A stretch of 64,000 bases of DNA from Duganella sp. BJB476 (GCF_003416895.1 NZ_QVIO01000001.1:248001-312000); one strand, 5' to 3'; positions 26,885 to 38,548 are shown, numbered from the stretch's first letter. Notes: generated by a model not told the origin, from the letters alone. Numbers and translations are program-made.

Positions 26885-28138
26885 ATGGCAGAAATTAAGA
26901 ACTACACCCTGAACTTCGGTCCGCAACACCCGGCCGCGCACGGCGTGCTGCGCCTGGTGCTGGAGCTGGACGGCGAAGTCATCCAGCGTGCCGATCCGCA
27001 CATCGGCCTGCTGCACCGCGGCACCGAGAAGCTGGCGGAGCAGAAGACCTACCTGCAGTCCGTGCCATACATGGACCGCCTCGACTACGTCTCGATGATG
27101 TGCAACGAGCACGCCTACGTGATGGCCATCGAGAAGCTGCTGGGCCTGGAAGTGCCGCTGCGCGCGCAATACATCCGCGTGATGTTCGACGAGATCACCC
27201 GCATCCTGAACCACCTGATGTGGCTGGGCGCGCACGCGCTGGACGTCGGCGCCATGGGGCCGTTCCTGTACTGCTTCCGCGACCGCGAAGACCTGTTCGA
27301 CTGCTACGAAGCGGTGTCGGGCGCGCGCATGCACGCGGCCTACTACCGTCCGGGTGGCGTCTATCGCGACCTGCCGGACGCGATGCCGCAGCACAAGCCG
27401 TCGATCATCCGCTCGGCCAAGGCCGTCGCCGGCCTGAACGAACATCGCCAGGGTTCGCTGCTGGACTTCATCGAAGCGTTCACCGGCCGTTTCCCGACCT
27501 ACGTCGACGAATACGAAACCCTGCTGACCGACAACCGTATCTGGAAACAGCGTACCGTCGGCATCGGCGTGGTGGCGCCGGAAGATGCGCTGGCCATGGG
27601 CTTCACCGGCGCCATGCTGCGCGGTTCGGGCATCGAATGGGATCTGCGCAAGCACCAGCCGTACGAAGTGTACGACCTGATGGACTTCGACGTGCCGATC
27701 GGCACCAACGGCGACTGCTACGACCGCTACCTGGTGCGCGTGGAAGAACTGCGCCAGTCGAACAAGATCATCAAGCAGTGCGTGGAATGGCTGCGCAACA
27801 ATCCGGGTCCGGTCATGACCGACAACCGCAAGGTGGCGCCTCCGGGCCGCGTCGACATGAAGACCAATATGGAATCGCTGATTCACCACTTCAAGCTGTT
27901 CACCGAGGGCTTCCACGTGCCGCCGGGCGAAGCGTACAGCGCGGTGGAGCATCCGAAGGGCGAGTTCGGCATCTATCTGATTTCCGATGGCGCCAACAAG
28001 CCATACCGCATGAAGCTGCGCGCTCCCGATTACGCGCACTTGCAATCGCTGGATGAAATGGCGCGCGGCCACATGATTGCCGACGCCGTGACCATCATCG
28101 GTACGCAAGATATCGTGTTCGGCAGTATCGACCGCTAA
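26885..28138 (+). CDS. nuoD: NADH-quinone oxidoreductase subunit D
   Basis: 417 residues, the 49-kDa subunit. The N-terminal loop [16 protein letters not shown] contains the His that lines the quinone site, and [21 protein letters not shown] plus the final IVFGSIDR are family hallmarks. With NuoB it forms the ubiquinone-reduction pocket of complex I. Separate nuoC and nuoD genes are the betaproteobacterial state. Confidence 0.97.
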   Translation: MAEIKNYTLNFGPQHPAAHGVLRLVLELDGEVIQRADPHIGLLHRGTEKLAEQKTYLQSVPYMDRLDYVSMMCNEHAYVMAIEKLLGLEVPLRAQYIRVMFDEITRILNHLMWLGAHALDVGAMGPFLYCFRDREDLFDCYEAVSGARMHAAYYRPGGVYRDLPDAMPQHKPSIIRSAKAVAGLNEHRQGSLLDFIEAFTGRFPTYVDEYETLLTDNRIWKQRTVGIGVVAPEDALAMGFTGAMLRGSGIEWDLRKHQPYEVYDLMDFDVPIGTNGDCYDRYLVRVEELRQSNKIIKQCVEWLRNNPGPVMTDNRKVAPPGRVDMKTNMESLIHHFKLFTEGFHVPPGEAYSAVEHPKGEFGIYLISDGANKPYRMKLRAPDYAHLQSLDEMARGHMIADAVTIIGTQDIVFGSIDR

Positions 28139-28147
28139 GGAAAAAGT

Positions 28148-28627
28148 ATGTTGTTATCAGAGCAGTGCTACAAAAAAATCGACCGCGAGTTGGCCAAGTA
28201 TCCGGCCGAACAGCGTCAGTCGGCCGTGATGGCCTCGCTGGCCCACGCCCAGGTTGAACTGGGCTGGATCTCGTCGGACGTGATGGCCGAGTTGGCCGAC
28301 TACATCCGCATGCCGGCCATCGCCGTGCAGGAAGTCGCGACTTTCTACAATATGTACAACCTGAAGCCGGTCGGCAAGCACAAGATTTCCGTGTGCACCA
28401 ACCTGCCATGCGCCTTGTCGGGCGGCGTGCGCGCGGCCAACCACCTGAAAGAAAAGCTGGGCATCGACTTCCGTGGCACCACGGACGACGGCGCTTTCAC
28501 GCTGGTGGAAGGCGAGTGCATGGGCGCCTGCGGCGACGCACCGGTGATGCTGGTGAACGATCAGCGCATGTGCAGCTTCATGTCCAATGACAAGATCGAC
28601 ACCCTGGTGGAGGAATTGAAGAAATGA
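28148..28627 (+). CDS. nuoE: NADH-quinone oxidoreductase subunit E
   Basis: 159 residues, the 24-kDa thioredoxin-fold subunit. Four cysteines for [2Fe-2S] cluster N1a: [13 protein letters not shown] and, about 35 residues on, [18 protein letters not shown]. Part of the NADH dehydrogenase module with NuoF and NuoG. Its TGA overlaps the nuoF ATG by 4 bases (ATGA), which should couple their translation. Confidence 0.96.
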   Translation: MLLSEQCYKKIDRELAKYPAEQRQSAVMASLAHAQVELGWISSDVMAELADYIRMPAIAVQEVATFYNMYNLKPVGKHKISVCTNLPCALSGGVRAANHLKEKLGIDFRGTTDDGAFTLVEGECMGACGDAPVMLVNDQRMCSFMSNDKIDTLVEELKK

Positions 28628-29919
28628 CGTCACTCCACAATCGTCACATCGACCCAGTCATTCTCGCCGGCCTCGACGGCAAGAACTGGCACCTGGAAGA
28701 TTACGTCAAACGCGGCGGCTACAGCGCCCTGCGCAAGATCCTCGAAGAAAAGATCACCCCGGAACAAATCATCGCCGACCTGAAAGCGTCGTCGTTGCGC
28801 GGCCGTGGCGGCGCGGGCTTCCCTACCGGCCTGAAGTGGAGCTTCATGCCGCGTCAGTTCCCGGGCCAGAAGTACCTGGTATGCAACTCAGATGAGGGCG
28901 AGCCGGGCACTTTCAAGGACCGCGACATCATGCGCTACAACCCGCATGCGCTGATCGAGGGCATGGCCATTGGCGCCTACGCCATGGGGATTACGGTAGG
29001 CTACAACTACATCCACGGCGAGATCTTCGAGGTCTACACCCAGTTTGAAGATGCACTGGAAGAGGCGCGCGCCGCCGGCTTCCTGGGCGACAAGATCATG
29101 GGCAGCGAGTTCAGCTTCCAGCTGCACGCGCACCATGGCTATGGCGCCTACATCTGCGGCGAAGAAACCGCGCTGCTGGAATCGCTGGAAGGCAAAAAAG
29201 GCCAACCGCGCTTCAAGCCGCCTTTCCCTGCGTCGTTCGGCCTGTACGGCAAGCCGACCACCATCAACAACACCGAGACCTTCGCGGCTGTTCCGTTCAT
29301 CCTGAACATGGGTCCTGAAAAGTACCTGGGCATGGGACGTCCGAACAACGGCGGTTCGAAGATCTTCTCGATCTCGGGCGACGTTGAACTGCCGGGCAAC
29401 TACGAGGTGCCACTGGGTACCCCGTTCGCCAAACTGCTGGAATTGGCAGGCGGCATGCGCGGCGGCAAAAAGATCAAGGCTGTGATCCCTGGCGGTTCGT
29501 CCGCTCCGGTGATCCGCGGCGAACTGATGATGAACACCGACCTGGACTACGACTCGATCGCCAAAGCTGGCTCGATGCTCGGTTCGGGCGCCGTCATCGT
29601 CATGGATGAAACGCGTTGCATGGTCAAGGCAATGGAGCGTCTGGCTTACTTCTACTTTGAAGAGTCGTGCGGCCAATGCACCCCATGCCGTGAAGGTACG
29701 GGTTGGATGTACCGCATGATTCACCGCATCGAAAACGGCCAGGGACGTCCTTCGGATCTGGACGTGCTGAACTCGATCTGCGACAACATCCAGGGCCGCA
29801 CCATTTGCGCGCTGGGCGATGCCGCGGCGATGCCGATGCGCGCGTTCATCAAGCAATTCCGCGAAGAATTTGAATATCACGTCGAGCACAAGCATTGCTT
29901 AGTGCCCGCTTACATCTAA
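28624..29919 (+). CDS. nuoF: NADH-quinone oxidoreductase subunit F
   Basis: 431 residues, the 51-kDa flavoprotein. NADH site [19 protein letters not shown]-binding [17 protein letters not shown], and the N3 [4Fe-4S] motif [14 protein letters not shown] with a fourth Cys in [13 protein letters not shown]. It oxidises NADH and passes electrons through FMN to the cluster chain. Start overlaps nuoE; nuoG follows 22 bases later. Confidence 0.97.
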   Translation: MTSLHNRHIDPVILAGLDGKNWHLEDYVKRGGYSALRKILEEKITPEQIIADLKASSLRGRGGAGFPTGLKWSFMPRQFPGQKYLVCNSDEGEPGTFKDRDIMRYNPHALIEGMAIGAYAMGITVGYNYIHGEIFEVYTQFEDALEEARAAGFLGDKIMGSEFSFQLHAHHGYGAYICGEETALLESLEGKKGQPRFKPPFPASFGLYGKPTTINNTETFAAVPFILNMGPEKYLGMGRPNNGGSKIFSISGDVELPGNYEVPLGTPFAKLLELAGGMRGGKKIKAVIPGGSSAPVIRGELMMNTDLDYDSIAKAGSMLGSGAVIVMDETRCMVKAMERLAYFYFEESCGQCTPCREGTGWMYRMIHRIENGQGRPSDLDVLNSICDNIQGRTICALGDAAAMPMRAFIKQFREEFEYHVEHKHCLVPAYI

Positions 29920-29941
29920 GCTGCGTCAGGTAACGATCACC

Positions 29942-32263
29942 ATGGTTGAAATCGAAATAGACGGCAAAAAAGTCGAAGTCCCTGCTGGTAGCATGGTGAT
30001 GGACGCCGCCAACAAATTGGGAACCTACATTCCGCACTTCTGCTATCACAAGAAATTGTCGATCGCTGCGAACTGCCGTATGTGCCTCGTCGAAGTGGAA
30101 AAGGCGCCTAAGCCTTTGCCAGCATGCGCAACGCCGGTCTCGGCAGGCATGATTGTGCGCTCCGCTTCGGACAAGGCCGTACAGGCACAGAAGTCCGTGA
30201 TGGAATTCCTGTTGATTAACCACCCGCTGGACTGCCCGATCTGCGATCAGGGCGGCGAGTGCCAGTTGCAAGACTTGGCAGTCGGCTACGGCAAGGGCGA
30301 ATCGCGCTACGAAGAAGACAAGCGCGTCGTCGTGCCGAAAGATGCCGGCCCGCTGGTCTCCATGCAGGAGATGGCGCGCTGCATCCAGTGCACCCGTTGC
30401 GTACGCTTTGGCCAGGAAGTGGCCGGCGTGATGGAACTGGGCATGATCGGCCGCGGCGAACACTCGGAAATCACCGCGTTCGTCGGCCAGACCGTCAACT
30501 CTGAAATGTCCGGCAACATGATCGACCTGTGCCCGGTAGGCGCACTGACGTCGAAGCCGTTCCGCTACAGCGCCCGTTCGTGGGAACTGTCGCGCCGCAA
30601 ATCGGTATCGCCGCACGACGGCCTGGGCGCCAACCTGATCGTTCAGGTTAAAGCCGGCAAGGTCAAGCGCGTACTGCCGCTGGAAAACGACGCCGTCAAC
30701 GAGTGCTGGATTTCCGACAAGGACCGCTTCTCGTACGAAGGCCTGGAAGCCGCCGACCGCCTGACCCAGCCTATGCTGAAGCAGGGCGGCGAGTGGAAAG
30801 AAGTCGATTGGCAGACCGCGCTGGAATATGTCGCACACGGCCTGAAGAACATCAAGCACGAACACGGCGCCAACGCGCTGGCCGCACTGGCCACGCCGCA
30901 CTCGACGCTGGAAGAACTGCACCTGCTGCAAAAGCTGACCCGCGCCATGGGCTCGGACAGCGTCGATACGCGCCTGCGTCACAGCGACTTCTCGCTGAGC
31001 GATGTGACCCCTTGGTTGGGCATGTCGATCACCGAGTTCGGTCAGCTGAACCGCGCCTTCGTCATCGGCTCGTTCCTGCGCAAGGATCACCCGCTGCTGG
31101 CTACCCGCCTGCGCACGGCAGTGAAGGGCGGCGCCAAGCTGTCCATCCTGCACGCAAGCGACGACGACCAGCTGATGAACATCGCTAACAAGATGATCGT
31201 GGCTCCGTCGGAGTGGTTGTCGGCGCTGTCGCAAGTTGTCGTGGCCGTGGCTAAAGCCAAAGAAGTTGCGGCTCCTGCCGGCTTCGAAGGCGTACAAGCT
31301 TCCGACGTCGCCAACGCGATCGCCGCTTCGCTGATCTCCGGCGAGAACAAGGCCGTCTTCCTGGGTAACGCGGCAACGCAGCACCCACAGGCCGCCGCGC
31401 TGCACGCCGCCGCACAATGGATCGCCGAACAAACCGGCGCCAAGCTGGGTTACCTGACCGAAGCCGCCAACACCGTTGGCGCTTACCTGGTCAACGCCAA
31501 CGGCGCCAAGGCTCCAGCGTTCTCCGAGCAGAAGCAAGCCTACGTGCTGCTGAACGCCGAGCCTGAGCTGGACGCACACAACCCGCAAGCCGCCGCCGCC
31601 GCACTGAAACACGCGGAGATGGTCGTCGTCATGTCGGCCTACAAGCACGGCATGGATTACGCCGACGTGCTGCTGCCGGTATCGCCATTCAGCGAAACCT
31701 CGGGCACCTTCGTCAACTGCGAAGGCCGCGCGCAAAGCTTCAACGGCACCGTCAAGCCGCTGCTGGAAACCCGCCCTGCGTGGAAAGTCCTGCGCGTGCT
31801 GGGTAACATCCTCGGCCTGTCCGGTTTCGACTACGACACGTCCGAAGCGATTCGCGACGAAGTGCTGGGCGCCGGCGTGACCGACCTGTCGGCCAAGCTG
31901 AACAACGTAACGAAACAAGCACTGGTCGCCGCTTCCGCTGCTTCCACCGGTACGGAACGTATTGCGGACGTGCCTATCTACTTCGCCGACGCCGTAGTGC
32001 GCCGCGCCGAGTCGCTGCAGAAGATGGCCGATGCGGCTGCGCCTAAAGCGCACCTGTCGACCGCTCTGGCGCAGCAGCTGGGTGTCGCCGCCGGCGACAA
32101 GGTCAAGGTCACGCAAGGTTCCGGCAGCGCGATCCTGGTCGCCGCTGTTGATGCCAAACTGCCTGCCAACGCAGTCCGCGTCGCCGCCGCTCACGCGTCG
32201 ACCGCTGCACTGGGCGGCATGTTCGGTTCCATCACCGTTGAAAAAGCAGGGGAGGGTAAATAA
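29942..32263 (+). CDS. nuoG: NADH-quinone oxidoreductase subunit G
   Basis: 773 residues. The N-terminal ~220 hold the clusters: [2Fe-2S] cysteines in [18 protein letters not shown] and PACATPV; the His-ligated N5 site in [19 protein letters not shown]; and the [4Fe-4S] sets in [12 protein letters not shown] and [14 protein letters not shown]. The rest is a degenerate molybdopterin-oxidoreductase-like domain. It links NuoEF to NuoI. The TAA overlaps the nuoH ATG by one base (TAATG). Confidence 0.97.
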   Translation: MVEIEIDGKKVEVPAGSMVMDAANKLGTYIPHFCYHKKLSIAANCRMCLVEVEKAPKPLPACATPVSAGMIVRSASDKAVQAQKSVMEFLLINHPLDCPICDQGGECQLQDLAVGYGKGESRYEEDKRVVVPKDAGPLVSMQEMARCIQCTRCVRFGQEVAGVMELGMIGRGEHSEITAFVGQTVNSEMSGNMIDLCPVGALTSKPFRYSARSWELSRRKSVSPHDGLGANLIVQVKAGKVKRVLPLENDAVNECWISDKDRFSYEGLEAADRLTQPMLKQGGEWKEVDWQTALEYVAHGLKNIKHEHGANALAALATPHSTLEELHLLQKLTRAMGSDSVDTRLRHSDFSLSDVTPWLGMSITEFGQLNRAFVIGSFLRKDHPLLATRLRTAVKGGAKLSILHASDDDQLMNIANKMIVAPSEWLSALSQVVVAVAKAKEVAAPAGFEGVQASDVANAIAASLISGENKAVFLGNAATQHPQAAALHAAAQWIAEQTGAKLGYLTEAANTVGAYLVNANGAKAPAFSEQKQAYVLLNAEPELDAHNPQAAAAALKHAEMVVVMSAYKHGMDYADVLLPVSPFSETSGTFVNCEGRAQSFNGTVKPLLETRPAWKVLRVLGNILGLSGFDYDTSEAIRDEVLGAGVTDLSAKLNNVTKQALVAASAASTGTERIADVPIYFADAVVRRAESLQKMADAAAPKAHLSTALAQQLGVAAGDKVKVTQGSGSAILVAAVDAKLPANAVRVAAAHASTAALGGMFGSITVEKAGEGK

Positions 32264-33348
32264 TGGCTCTGCCTGAATTCGTCACAACACTTAACGCCAT
32301 GGGCGCCAACAGCGTGCTGGCTCCGGCCTGGCCGCTGATCTGGGCGCTGATCCGCGTCATCGTCGTGCTGCTGCCACTGATGGGCCTGGTTGCCTATCTG
32401 ACGCTGTGGGAACGTAAGTTCATCGGCTGGATCCAGATCCGCGTCGGTCCTAACCGCGTTGGTCCGATGGGCCTGCTGCAGCCGATCGCCGATGCGCTCA
32501 AGCTGCTGTTCAAAGAGATCATCACCCCGGCCAAGGCCAACCGCGGCCTGTTCGTGATCGGTCCTATCATGACCATCATGCCGGCGCTGGCCGCATGGGC
32601 GGTGGTGCCGTTCGGCGCCGAAGCCGTACTGGCCAACGTCAACGCCGGCCTGCTGCTGCTGATGGCGATCACCTCGATGGAAGTCTACGGCATCATCATC
32701 GCCGGCTGGGCTTCGAACTCGAAGTACTCGTTCATGGGCGCAATGCGCGCCTCGGCACAGATGATCTCCTACGAAATCCCGATGGGCTTCGTACTGGTGG
32801 TCGTGCTGATGGTGTCCGGTTCGCTGAACTTCGGCGACATCGTCGCCGGCCAGCAGAAGGGCATGTTCGCCGAGCACGGCCTGAACATCCTGTCGTGGAA
32901 CTGGCTGCCGCTGCTGCCGCTGTTCGTGGTCTACCTGACCTCGGGCCTGGCGGAGTGCAACCGTCACCCGTTCGACGTGGTCGAGGGCGAGTCCGAGATC
33001 GTTGCCGGCCACATGGTCGAGTACTCGGGCATGGCCTACGCCATGTTCATGCTGGCCGAATACGCCAACATGATTTTGATCGCGACCCTGGGTTCGATCA
33101 TGTTCCTGGGCGGCTGGTCCGCACCGTTTGCCTTCCTCGAATTCTGGGGCGGTTTCGGCGGCTTCTTCTGGTTGTTCGCCAAGGCGTTCTTCCTGGTGTC
33201 CGTCTTCATCTGGGTGCGCGGTACTTTCCCACGCTACCGTTATGACCAGATCATGCGTCTGGGCTGGAAAGTGTTTATCCCTCTGACGCTGGTGTACCTG
33301 GTGTTCGTGGCCGGCTGGATGCAGACATCCTGGAATATCTGGAAGTAA
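32263..33348 (+). CDS. nuoH: NADH-quinone oxidoreductase subunit H
   Basis: 361 residues with eight to nine membrane helices. Conserved [19 protein letters not shown] and [20 protein letters not shown] loops line the entrance of the ubiquinone cavity between the membrane and peripheral arms. The final stretch [20 protein letters not shown] is typical. Start overlaps nuoG; nuoI follows 12 bases later. Confidence 0.97.
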   Translation: MALPEFVTTLNAMGANSVLAPAWPLIWALIRVIVVLLPLMGLVAYLTLWERKFIGWIQIRVGPNRVGPMGLLQPIADALKLLFKEIITPAKANRGLFVIGPIMTIMPALAAWAVVPFGAEAVLANVNAGLLLLMAITSMEVYGIIIAGWASNSKYSFMGAMRASAQMISYEIPMGFVLVVVLMVSGSLNFGDIVAGQQKGMFAEHGLNILSWNWLPLLPLFVVYLTSGLAECNRHPFDVVEGESEIVAGHMVEYSGMAYAMFMLAEYANMILIATLGSIMFLGGWSAPFAFLEFWGGFGGFFWLFAKAFFLVSVFIWVRGTFPRYRYDQIMRLGWKVFIPLTLVYLVFVAGWMQTSWNIWK

Positions 33349-33360
33349 GGACTGGAAAAA

Positions 33361-33849
33361 ATGGAACGTTTAAAAGACTTTATCGGCAGCTTCATGCTGA
33401 CCGAATTGATCAAAGGGATGGCGCTGACGGGCAAGTATATGTTCTCGCGCAAGATCACCGTGCAGTACCCGGAAGAGAAGACGCCTATGTCGCCACGCTT
33501 CCGCGGCCTGCACGCACTGCGCCGCTATCCGAATGGTGAAGAGCGCTGCATCGCCTGCAAACTGTGCGAAGCAGTGTGCCCGGCGATGGCGATCACCATC
33601 GAATCCGAGCAGCGCGACGATGGTTCGCGCCGCACCACGCGTTACGACATCGATCTGACCAAGTGCATCTTCTGCGGTTTCTGCGAAGAGTCGTGCCCGG
33701 TTGATTCGATCGTTGAAACGCACGTGCTGGAATACCACGGCGAGAAACGCGGCGATCTGTACTACACGAAAGAGATGCTGCTGGCCGTTGGCGATCGTTA
33801 CGAAAACGAGATCGCCGCAGCCCGCGCAGCGGACGCTCCTTACCGCTGA
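33361..33849 (+). CDS. nuoI: NADH-quinone oxidoreductase subunit I
   Basis: 162 residues, the TYKY-type ferredoxin. Two [4Fe-4S] motifs, [17 protein letters not shown] and [17 protein letters not shown], hold clusters N6a and N6b, which relay electrons from NuoG to NuoB. An amphipathic N-terminus anchors it at the membrane. Followed by a hairpin and 66 bases before nuoJ, the widest gap inside the operon. Confidence 0.97.
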   Translation: MERLKDFIGSFMLTELIKGMALTGKYMFSRKITVQYPEEKTPMSPRFRGLHALRRYPNGEERCIACKLCEAVCPAMAITIESEQRDDGSRRTTRYDIDLTKCIFCGFCEESCPVDSIVETHVLEYHGEKRGDLYYTKEMLLAVGDRYENEIAAARAADAPYR

Positions 33850-33856
33850 TATAAAA

Positions 33857-33874
33857 GCCGGCCTTCGGGCCGGC
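33857..33874 (+). other. Intercistronic hairpin between nuoI and nuoJ
   Basis: GCCGGCC / GGCCGGC with a TTCG loop: a very stable 7-bp UUCG hairpin. No T-run follows, so it is more likely an RNA-processing or stability element than a terminator. Confidence 0.6.
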
Positions 33875-33915
33875 ATCAGCGTGTCGATCAATAATGTACG
33901 TCTCTTGGGTTAGTT

Positions 33916-34554
33916 ATGGAATTTAAAACTGCTTTGTTCTACGCCTTCTCAGCCATCATGATATTGGCTGCGACGCGCGTTATCACGGCCCGCAATCCGG
34001 TCCACGCCGCACTGTTCCTGGTGCTGGCGTTCTTCTCGGCTGCCGGCATCTGGATGCTGCTGGAGGCTGAGTTCCTCGCCATCGTGCTGGTTCTGGTCTA
34101 CGTAGGCGCCGTCATGGTGCTGTTCCTGTTCGTGGTCATGATGCTCGACATCGATACGGACAAGATGCGCGAAGGCTTCTGGGGCTACTTGCCGCTGGCG
34201 TCCTTCGTCGGCGTCATCATCGTGCTGGAAATGGCCGCTGTGCTGTGGCGCTCCTTCCTGTCGTTCGATCAGCAGGCGGTCAACGCCGGCAATATCGGCG
34301 GCACCAAGGAACTGGGTATCCAGATCTACACCAAATACATCTACGGCTTTGAGATCGCCGGCGTCATCCTGCTGGTTGCGATCATCGCCGCCGTGGCGCT
34401 GACCCTGCGCAAGCGCAAGGACACCAAACATTTCGACCCGGCTGACGCAGTGCGCGTCAAGCGTAACGACCGCCTGAAGATCGTCAAGATCGCACCGGTC
34501 ACCACGCGCGGCCAAGATGCGGCAGGGTCGGCAGAAGTTAAGGAGGCACCATGA
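33916..34554 (+). CDS. nuoJ: NADH-quinone oxidoreductase subunit J
   Basis: 212 residues, five membrane helices with the [19 protein letters not shown] stretch that contains the pi-bulge helix important for proton coupling. The C-terminal ~45 residues form a charged cytosolic tail ([13 protein letters not shown] onward). Its TGA overlaps the nuoK ATG (ATGA). Confidence 0.95.
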   Translation: MEFKTALFYAFSAIMILAATRVITARNPVHAALFLVLAFFSAAGIWMLLEAEFLAIVLVLVYVGAVMVLFLFVVMMLDIDTDKMREGFWGYLPLASFVGVIIVLEMAAVLWRSFLSFDQQAVNAGNIGGTKELGIQIYTKYIYGFEIAGVILLVAIIAAVALTLRKRKDTKHFDPADAVRVKRNDRLKIVKIAPVTTRGQDAAGSAEVKEAP

Positions 34555-34859
34555 CTTTATCGCTCGCTCACTACCTCGTTCTCGGCGCGATACTGTTCGC
34601 GATCTCGATCGTTGGTATTTTCCTGAACCGCAAGAACATCATCGTTCTGCTGATGGCCATCGAATTGATGCTGCTGGCAGTGAACATGAACTTCATCGCG
34701 TTCTCGCACTACCTGGGCGATGCGGCCGGGCAGATCTTTGTGTTCTTCATCTTGACCGTGGCGGCTGCTGAATCGGCAATCGGCCTCGCGATCCTGGTGG
34801 TGATGTTCCGTAACCTGGACACCATCAACGTTGAAGACCTGGATAGCCTGAAGGGTTGA
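34551..34859 (+). CDS. nuoK: NADH-quinone oxidoreductase subunit K
   Basis: 102 residues, three membrane helices. Membrane glutamates in [13 protein letters not shown] and [13 protein letters not shown] are the conserved proton-path residues of the NuoK/MrpC family. Start overlaps nuoJ by 4 bases with AAGGAGG just upstream, so translation is coupled. nuoL begins 48 bases on. Confidence 0.96.
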   Translation: MTLSLAHYLVLGAILFAISIVGIFLNRKNIIVLLMAIELMLLAVNMNFIAFSHYLGDAAGQIFVFFILTVAAAESAIGLAILVVMFRNLDTINVEDLDSLKG

Positions 34860-34907
34860 TCCCGTGGCTAAAGTTCAAACCTCGAAAAATAACGATTAAG
34901 GTTCATC

Positions 34908-36998
34908 ATGGCGGTTACTCTTAACCCTAATCTCCTGCTAGCCGTACCCTTGGCGCCGCTGGCCGGCGCCGCGATTGCGGGCTTGTTAGGAACTAAATTC
35001 TTCGGCAATGTCGTAGGTCGCAAGACCTCGCACACTGCGACCATCCTGGGCGTGCTGGTTGCCTTCATCCTGTCGGCGCTGACGCTGAACGATGTGGTCA
35101 ACGGCGCCTACTACAACGGCACCGTCTACAACTGGATGACCGTGGCCGGCCTGAAGCTGGAAGTCGGCTTCCAGATCGACGCGCTGTCGGCGATGATGAT
35201 GTGCGTGGTGACCTTCGTGTCGCTGATGGTGCACATCTACACCATCGGCTACATGGCGGAAGACGAAGGCTACAATCGCTTCTTCGCCTACATCTCGCTG
35301 TTCACGTTCTCGATGCTGATGCTGGTCATGGCGAACAACTTCCTGCAGCTGTTCTTCGGTTGGGAAGCGGTGGGCCTGGTTTCCTACCTGCTGATCGGTT
35401 TCTGGTACACCCGCCCAACGGCGATCGTGGCCAACATGAAGGCTTTCCTGGTCAACCGCGTCGGCGACTTCGGTTTCATCCTGGGTATCGGCCTGCTGCT
35501 GGCCTACGCCGGTTCGATGGACTATCAGGAAGTGTTCCACAAGAAGGAACAGCTGATGGCGATGACCCTGCCGGGCACCGACTGGGCGCTGCTGACCGTA
35601 GCCTGTATCTGCCTGTTCATCGGCGCGATGGGCAAGTCGGCGCAGTTCCCGCTGCACGTCTGGCTGCCTGACTCGATGGAAGGCCCAACCCCGATCTCGG
35701 CACTGATCCACGCCGCGACCATGGTTACCGCCGGTATCTTCATGGTGACTCGCATGTCGCCGCTGTTCGAACTGTCGGACACCGCACTGTCGTTCATCCT
35801 GGTCATCGGTTCGATCACCGCGCTGTTCATGGGCTTCCTGGGCATCATCCAGAACGACATCAAGCGCGTAGTCGCTTACTCGACCCTGTCGCAGCTGGGC
35901 TACATGACCGTGGCACTGGGTTCGTCCGCTTACTCGGTGGCTGTGTTCCACCTGATGACCCACGCATTCTTCAAAGCGCTGCTGTTCCTGGGCGCCGGTT
36001 CGGTCATCATCGGCATGCACCACGACCAGGACATCCGCAACATGGGCGGCCTGCGCAAGTACATGCCTATCACCTGGATCACTTCCTTGCTGGGTTCCCT
36101 GGCGCTGATCGGCACGCCGTTCTTCTCGGGCTTCTACTCGAAGGATTCGATCATCGAAGCCGTCGCTGCGACCCATATCTGGGGCGCAGGCTTCGCTAAC
36201 TTCGCCGTGCTGGCTGGCGTGTTCGTGACCGCGTTCTACTCGTTCCGTATGTACTTCCTGGTGTTCCACGGGGAAGAGCGTTTCGGCAAGGCTCATGCAC
36301 ATGACGACCATCATCATGCTCCGGCTGCAGCTGCCCACGACGACGGCCACGGTCACGACGACCATGGCCACGATGAAGAGGAAGATCACGGTCACCACGG
36401 CCTGGCACCAGGTCAGAAGCCGCATGAATCGCCATTCGTGGTCTGGTTCCCGCTTGCGATGCTGGCCATCCCTTCGGTCATCATCGGCTACCTGACCATC
36501 GGTCCTATGCTGTTCGGCGACTTCTTCAAAGGCGTGATCGCCTTCGGTGAAAACCATCCTGCGATGGAAGAGCTGACGCACGAATTCCACGGCCCGATGG
36601 CAATGGCGATGCACTCGCTGACCTCGCTGCCGCTGTGGCTGGCCATCTCCGGTGTCGCATCGGCGTACTACTGCTACATGATCAATCCACGCGTACCGGC
36701 CTGGTTCTACGCCAAGTTCAAGTTCCTGCACACGCTGCTGGAGAACAAGTACTACATGGACAAGTTCAACGAGGTCGTATTCGCCGGCGGCGCGCGCATG
36801 CTGGGCAATGGCCTGTGGAACATCGGCGACAAGACCCTGATCGACGGCTTGCTGGTCAACGGCAGCGCCAAAGTAGTGGCTTGGTTCTCGTCGCTGACCC
36901 GCCTGGCGCAGACTGGTTACATCTACCACTATGCGTTCGTCATGATCCTCGGCATTCTGGGGTTCCTGGTCTACTTCCTGCCGTTTTGGCACGCTTAA
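34908..36998 (+). CDS. nuoL: NADH-quinone oxidoreductase subunit L, with His-rich insertion
   Basis: 696 residues, about 80 longer than E. coli NuoL (613). Antiporter-like core is intact: FFGWEAVGLVSYLLIGFW with the key Glu, and SAQFPLHVWLPDSMEGPTP with the key Lys region. The C-terminal lateral helix that braces NuoM and NuoN is present. Extra length comes partly from a loop at residues 463-498 that has 13 histidines and 11 acidic residues among 36, between membrane segments. It is one of three proton-pumping subunits. The insertion resembles metal-binding His tracts; its role is unknown. Confidence 0.96.
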   Translation: MAVTLNPNLLLAVPLAPLAGAAIAGLLGTKFFGNVVGRKTSHTATILGVLVAFILSALTLNDVVNGAYYNGTVYNWMTVAGLKLEVGFQIDALSAMMMCVVTFVSLMVHIYTIGYMAEDEGYNRFFAYISLFTFSMLMLVMANNFLQLFFGWEAVGLVSYLLIGFWYTRPTAIVANMKAFLVNRVGDFGFILGIGLLLAYAGSMDYQEVFHKKEQLMAMTLPGTDWALLTVACICLFIGAMGKSAQFPLHVWLPDSMEGPTPISALIHAATMVTAGIFMVTRMSPLFELSDTALSFILVIGSITALFMGFLGIIQNDIKRVVAYSTLSQLGYMTVALGSSAYSVAVFHLMTHAFFKALLFLGAGSVIIGMHHDQDIRNMGGLRKYMPITWITSLLGSLALIGTPFFSGFYSKDSIIEAVAATHIWGAGFANFAVLAGVFVTAFYSFRMYFLVFHGEERFGKAHAHDDHHHAPAAAAHDDGHGHDDHGHDEEEDHGHHGLAPGQKPHESPFVVWFPLAMLAIPSVIIGYLTIGPMLFGDFFKGVIAFGENHPAMEELTHEFHGPMAMAMHSLTSLPLWLAISGVASAYYCYMINPRVPAWFYAKFKFLHTLLENKYYMDKFNEVVFAGGARMLGNGLWNIGDKTLIDGLLVNGSAKVVAWFSSLTRLAQTGYIYHYAFVMILGILGFLVYFLPFWHA

Positions 36999-37029
36999 TT
37001 AGCTGATACGCAAAGAGATAACGATAACC

Positions 37030-38532
37030 ATGATGCAGTCAATTACATCCTATCCTCCGTTCCTGAGCCTGGCGATCTGGCTCCCGATCCTGTTCGGCCT
37101 GATCGTGCTGGCCCTGGGCCGTGACTCCAATGCCGGCCTGGTCCGCGTTGGTACGCTGATCGCTTCCATCATCAGCTTCATCGCCACGCTGCCGCTGATC
37201 GTCCACTTCAACAACGCGGCCCACGGCATGCAGTTCGTCGAGAAGTCGCCGTGGATCGAGCGCTTCAACATCTACTACTCGCTGGGCATCGACGGCCTGT
37301 CGCTGTGGTTCGTGCCGCTGACCGCCTTCATCACCGTGATCGTCGTGATCTCGGCCTGGCAGGTGATCCAGAAGCGCGTCGCTCAGTACATGGGCGCCTT
37401 CCTGATCCTGTCCGGCCTGATGATCGGCGTGTTCTGCGCCATGGACGGCCTGCTGTTCTACTTCTTCTTCGAAGCCACGCTGATCCCGATGTACATCATC
37501 ATCGGTATCTGGGGCGGCGATAACCGCGTGTATGCGTCGTTCAAGTTCTTCCTGTACACCTTCTTCGGTTCGCTGCTGACGCTGGTCGCCATCATCTACC
37601 TGTACAAGGTATCGGGCGGCAGCTTCGACATCCTGATGTGGCACAAGATCGCCCTGACGATGAAAGAGCAGATCTTCATCTTCATCGCCTTCTTCATGGC
37701 CTTCGCCGTCAAAGTTCCGATGTTCCCGGTCCACACCTGGCTGCCTGACGTCCACGTGGAAGCGCCTACCGGCGGTTCCGCCGTGCTGGCCGCGATCATG
37801 CTGAAGCTGGGCGCTTATGGCTTCCTGCGTTTCTCGCTGCCTATCGTGCCGGATGCATCGCACTACATGGCGCCGTTCGTCATCACCCTGTCGCTGATCG
37901 CCGTGATCTACATCGGCCTGGTCGCGCTGGTACAGAAAGACATGAAAAAACTGGTCGCCTATTCGTCGATCGCGCACATGGGCTTCGTCACCCTGGGCTT
38001 CTTCATCTTCAATAACATCGGTGTGCAGGGCGCCATCGCACAAATGATCTCGCACGGCTTCATCTCCGGCGCGATGTTCCTGTGTATCGGCGTACTGTAC
38101 GACCAGGCGCACTCGCGCCAGATCGCCGACTACGGTGGTGTCGTCAACAAGATGCCGAAGTTCGCCGCGCTGTTCATCTTCTTCTCGATGGCCAACTGCG
38201 GTCTGCCAGCGACTTCCGGCTTCGTCGGCGAGTTCATGGTGATCCTGGGCGCCACCCAGTACAACTTCTGGATCGGCCTGCTGGCCGCGACCGCGCTGAT
38301 CCTGGGCGCAGCCTACTCGCTGTGGATGGCCAAGCGCGTCATCTTCGGCAAGGTCGCCAACCACCATGTGGCTGAACTGGTCGACGTCAACGGCCGCGAA
38401 TTCCTGATGCTGGGCATTCTGGCTGTCGCCGTGCTGTTCATGGGCCTGTACCCAGCGCCATTCACCGACACGATGCAAACCTCGGTTGCAGACCTGCTGG
38501 CTCACGTTGCACACAGCAAGCTGCCTTACTGA
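37030..38532 (+). CDS. nuoM: NADH-quinone oxidoreductase subunit M
   Basis: 500 residues, about fourteen membrane helices. Antiporter-like signatures include FFFEATLIPMYIIIGIWGG (key Glu), VKVPMFPVHTWLPDVHVEAP (key Lys and His) and KDMKKLVAYSSIAHMGFV. Second of the proton-pumping trio. GAGATAACGATAACC-type leader; nuoN follows 16 bases after its stop. Confidence 0.97.
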   Translation: MMQSITSYPPFLSLAIWLPILFGLIVLALGRDSNAGLVRVGTLIASIISFIATLPLIVHFNNAAHGMQFVEKSPWIERFNIYYSLGIDGLSLWFVPLTAFITVIVVISAWQVIQKRVAQYMGAFLILSGLMIGVFCAMDGLLFYFFFEATLIPMYIIIGIWGGDNRVYASFKFFLYTFFGSLLTLVAIIYLYKVSGGSFDILMWHKIALTMKEQIFIFIAFFMAFAVKVPMFPVHTWLPDVHVEAPTGGSAVLAAIMLKLGAYGFLRFSLPIVPDASHYMAPFVITLSLIAVIYIGLVALVQKDMKKLVAYSSIAHMGFVTLGFFIFNNIGVQGAIAQMISHGFISGAMFLCIGVLYDQAHSRQIADYGGVVNKMPKFAALFIFFSMANCGLPATSGFVGEFMVILGATQYNFWIGLLAATALILGAAYSLWMAKRVIFGKVANHHVAELVDVNGREFLMLGILAVAVLFMGLYPAPFTDTMQTSVADLLAHVAHSKLPY

Positions 38533-38548
38533 AAACGGAAACACATAA

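Noticed and set aside
36295..36495. 66-residue + strand frame over the His-rich NuoL loop
   Set aside because: It is a shifted reading of repetitive CAT/GAC codons inside nuoL, with no ribosome site.
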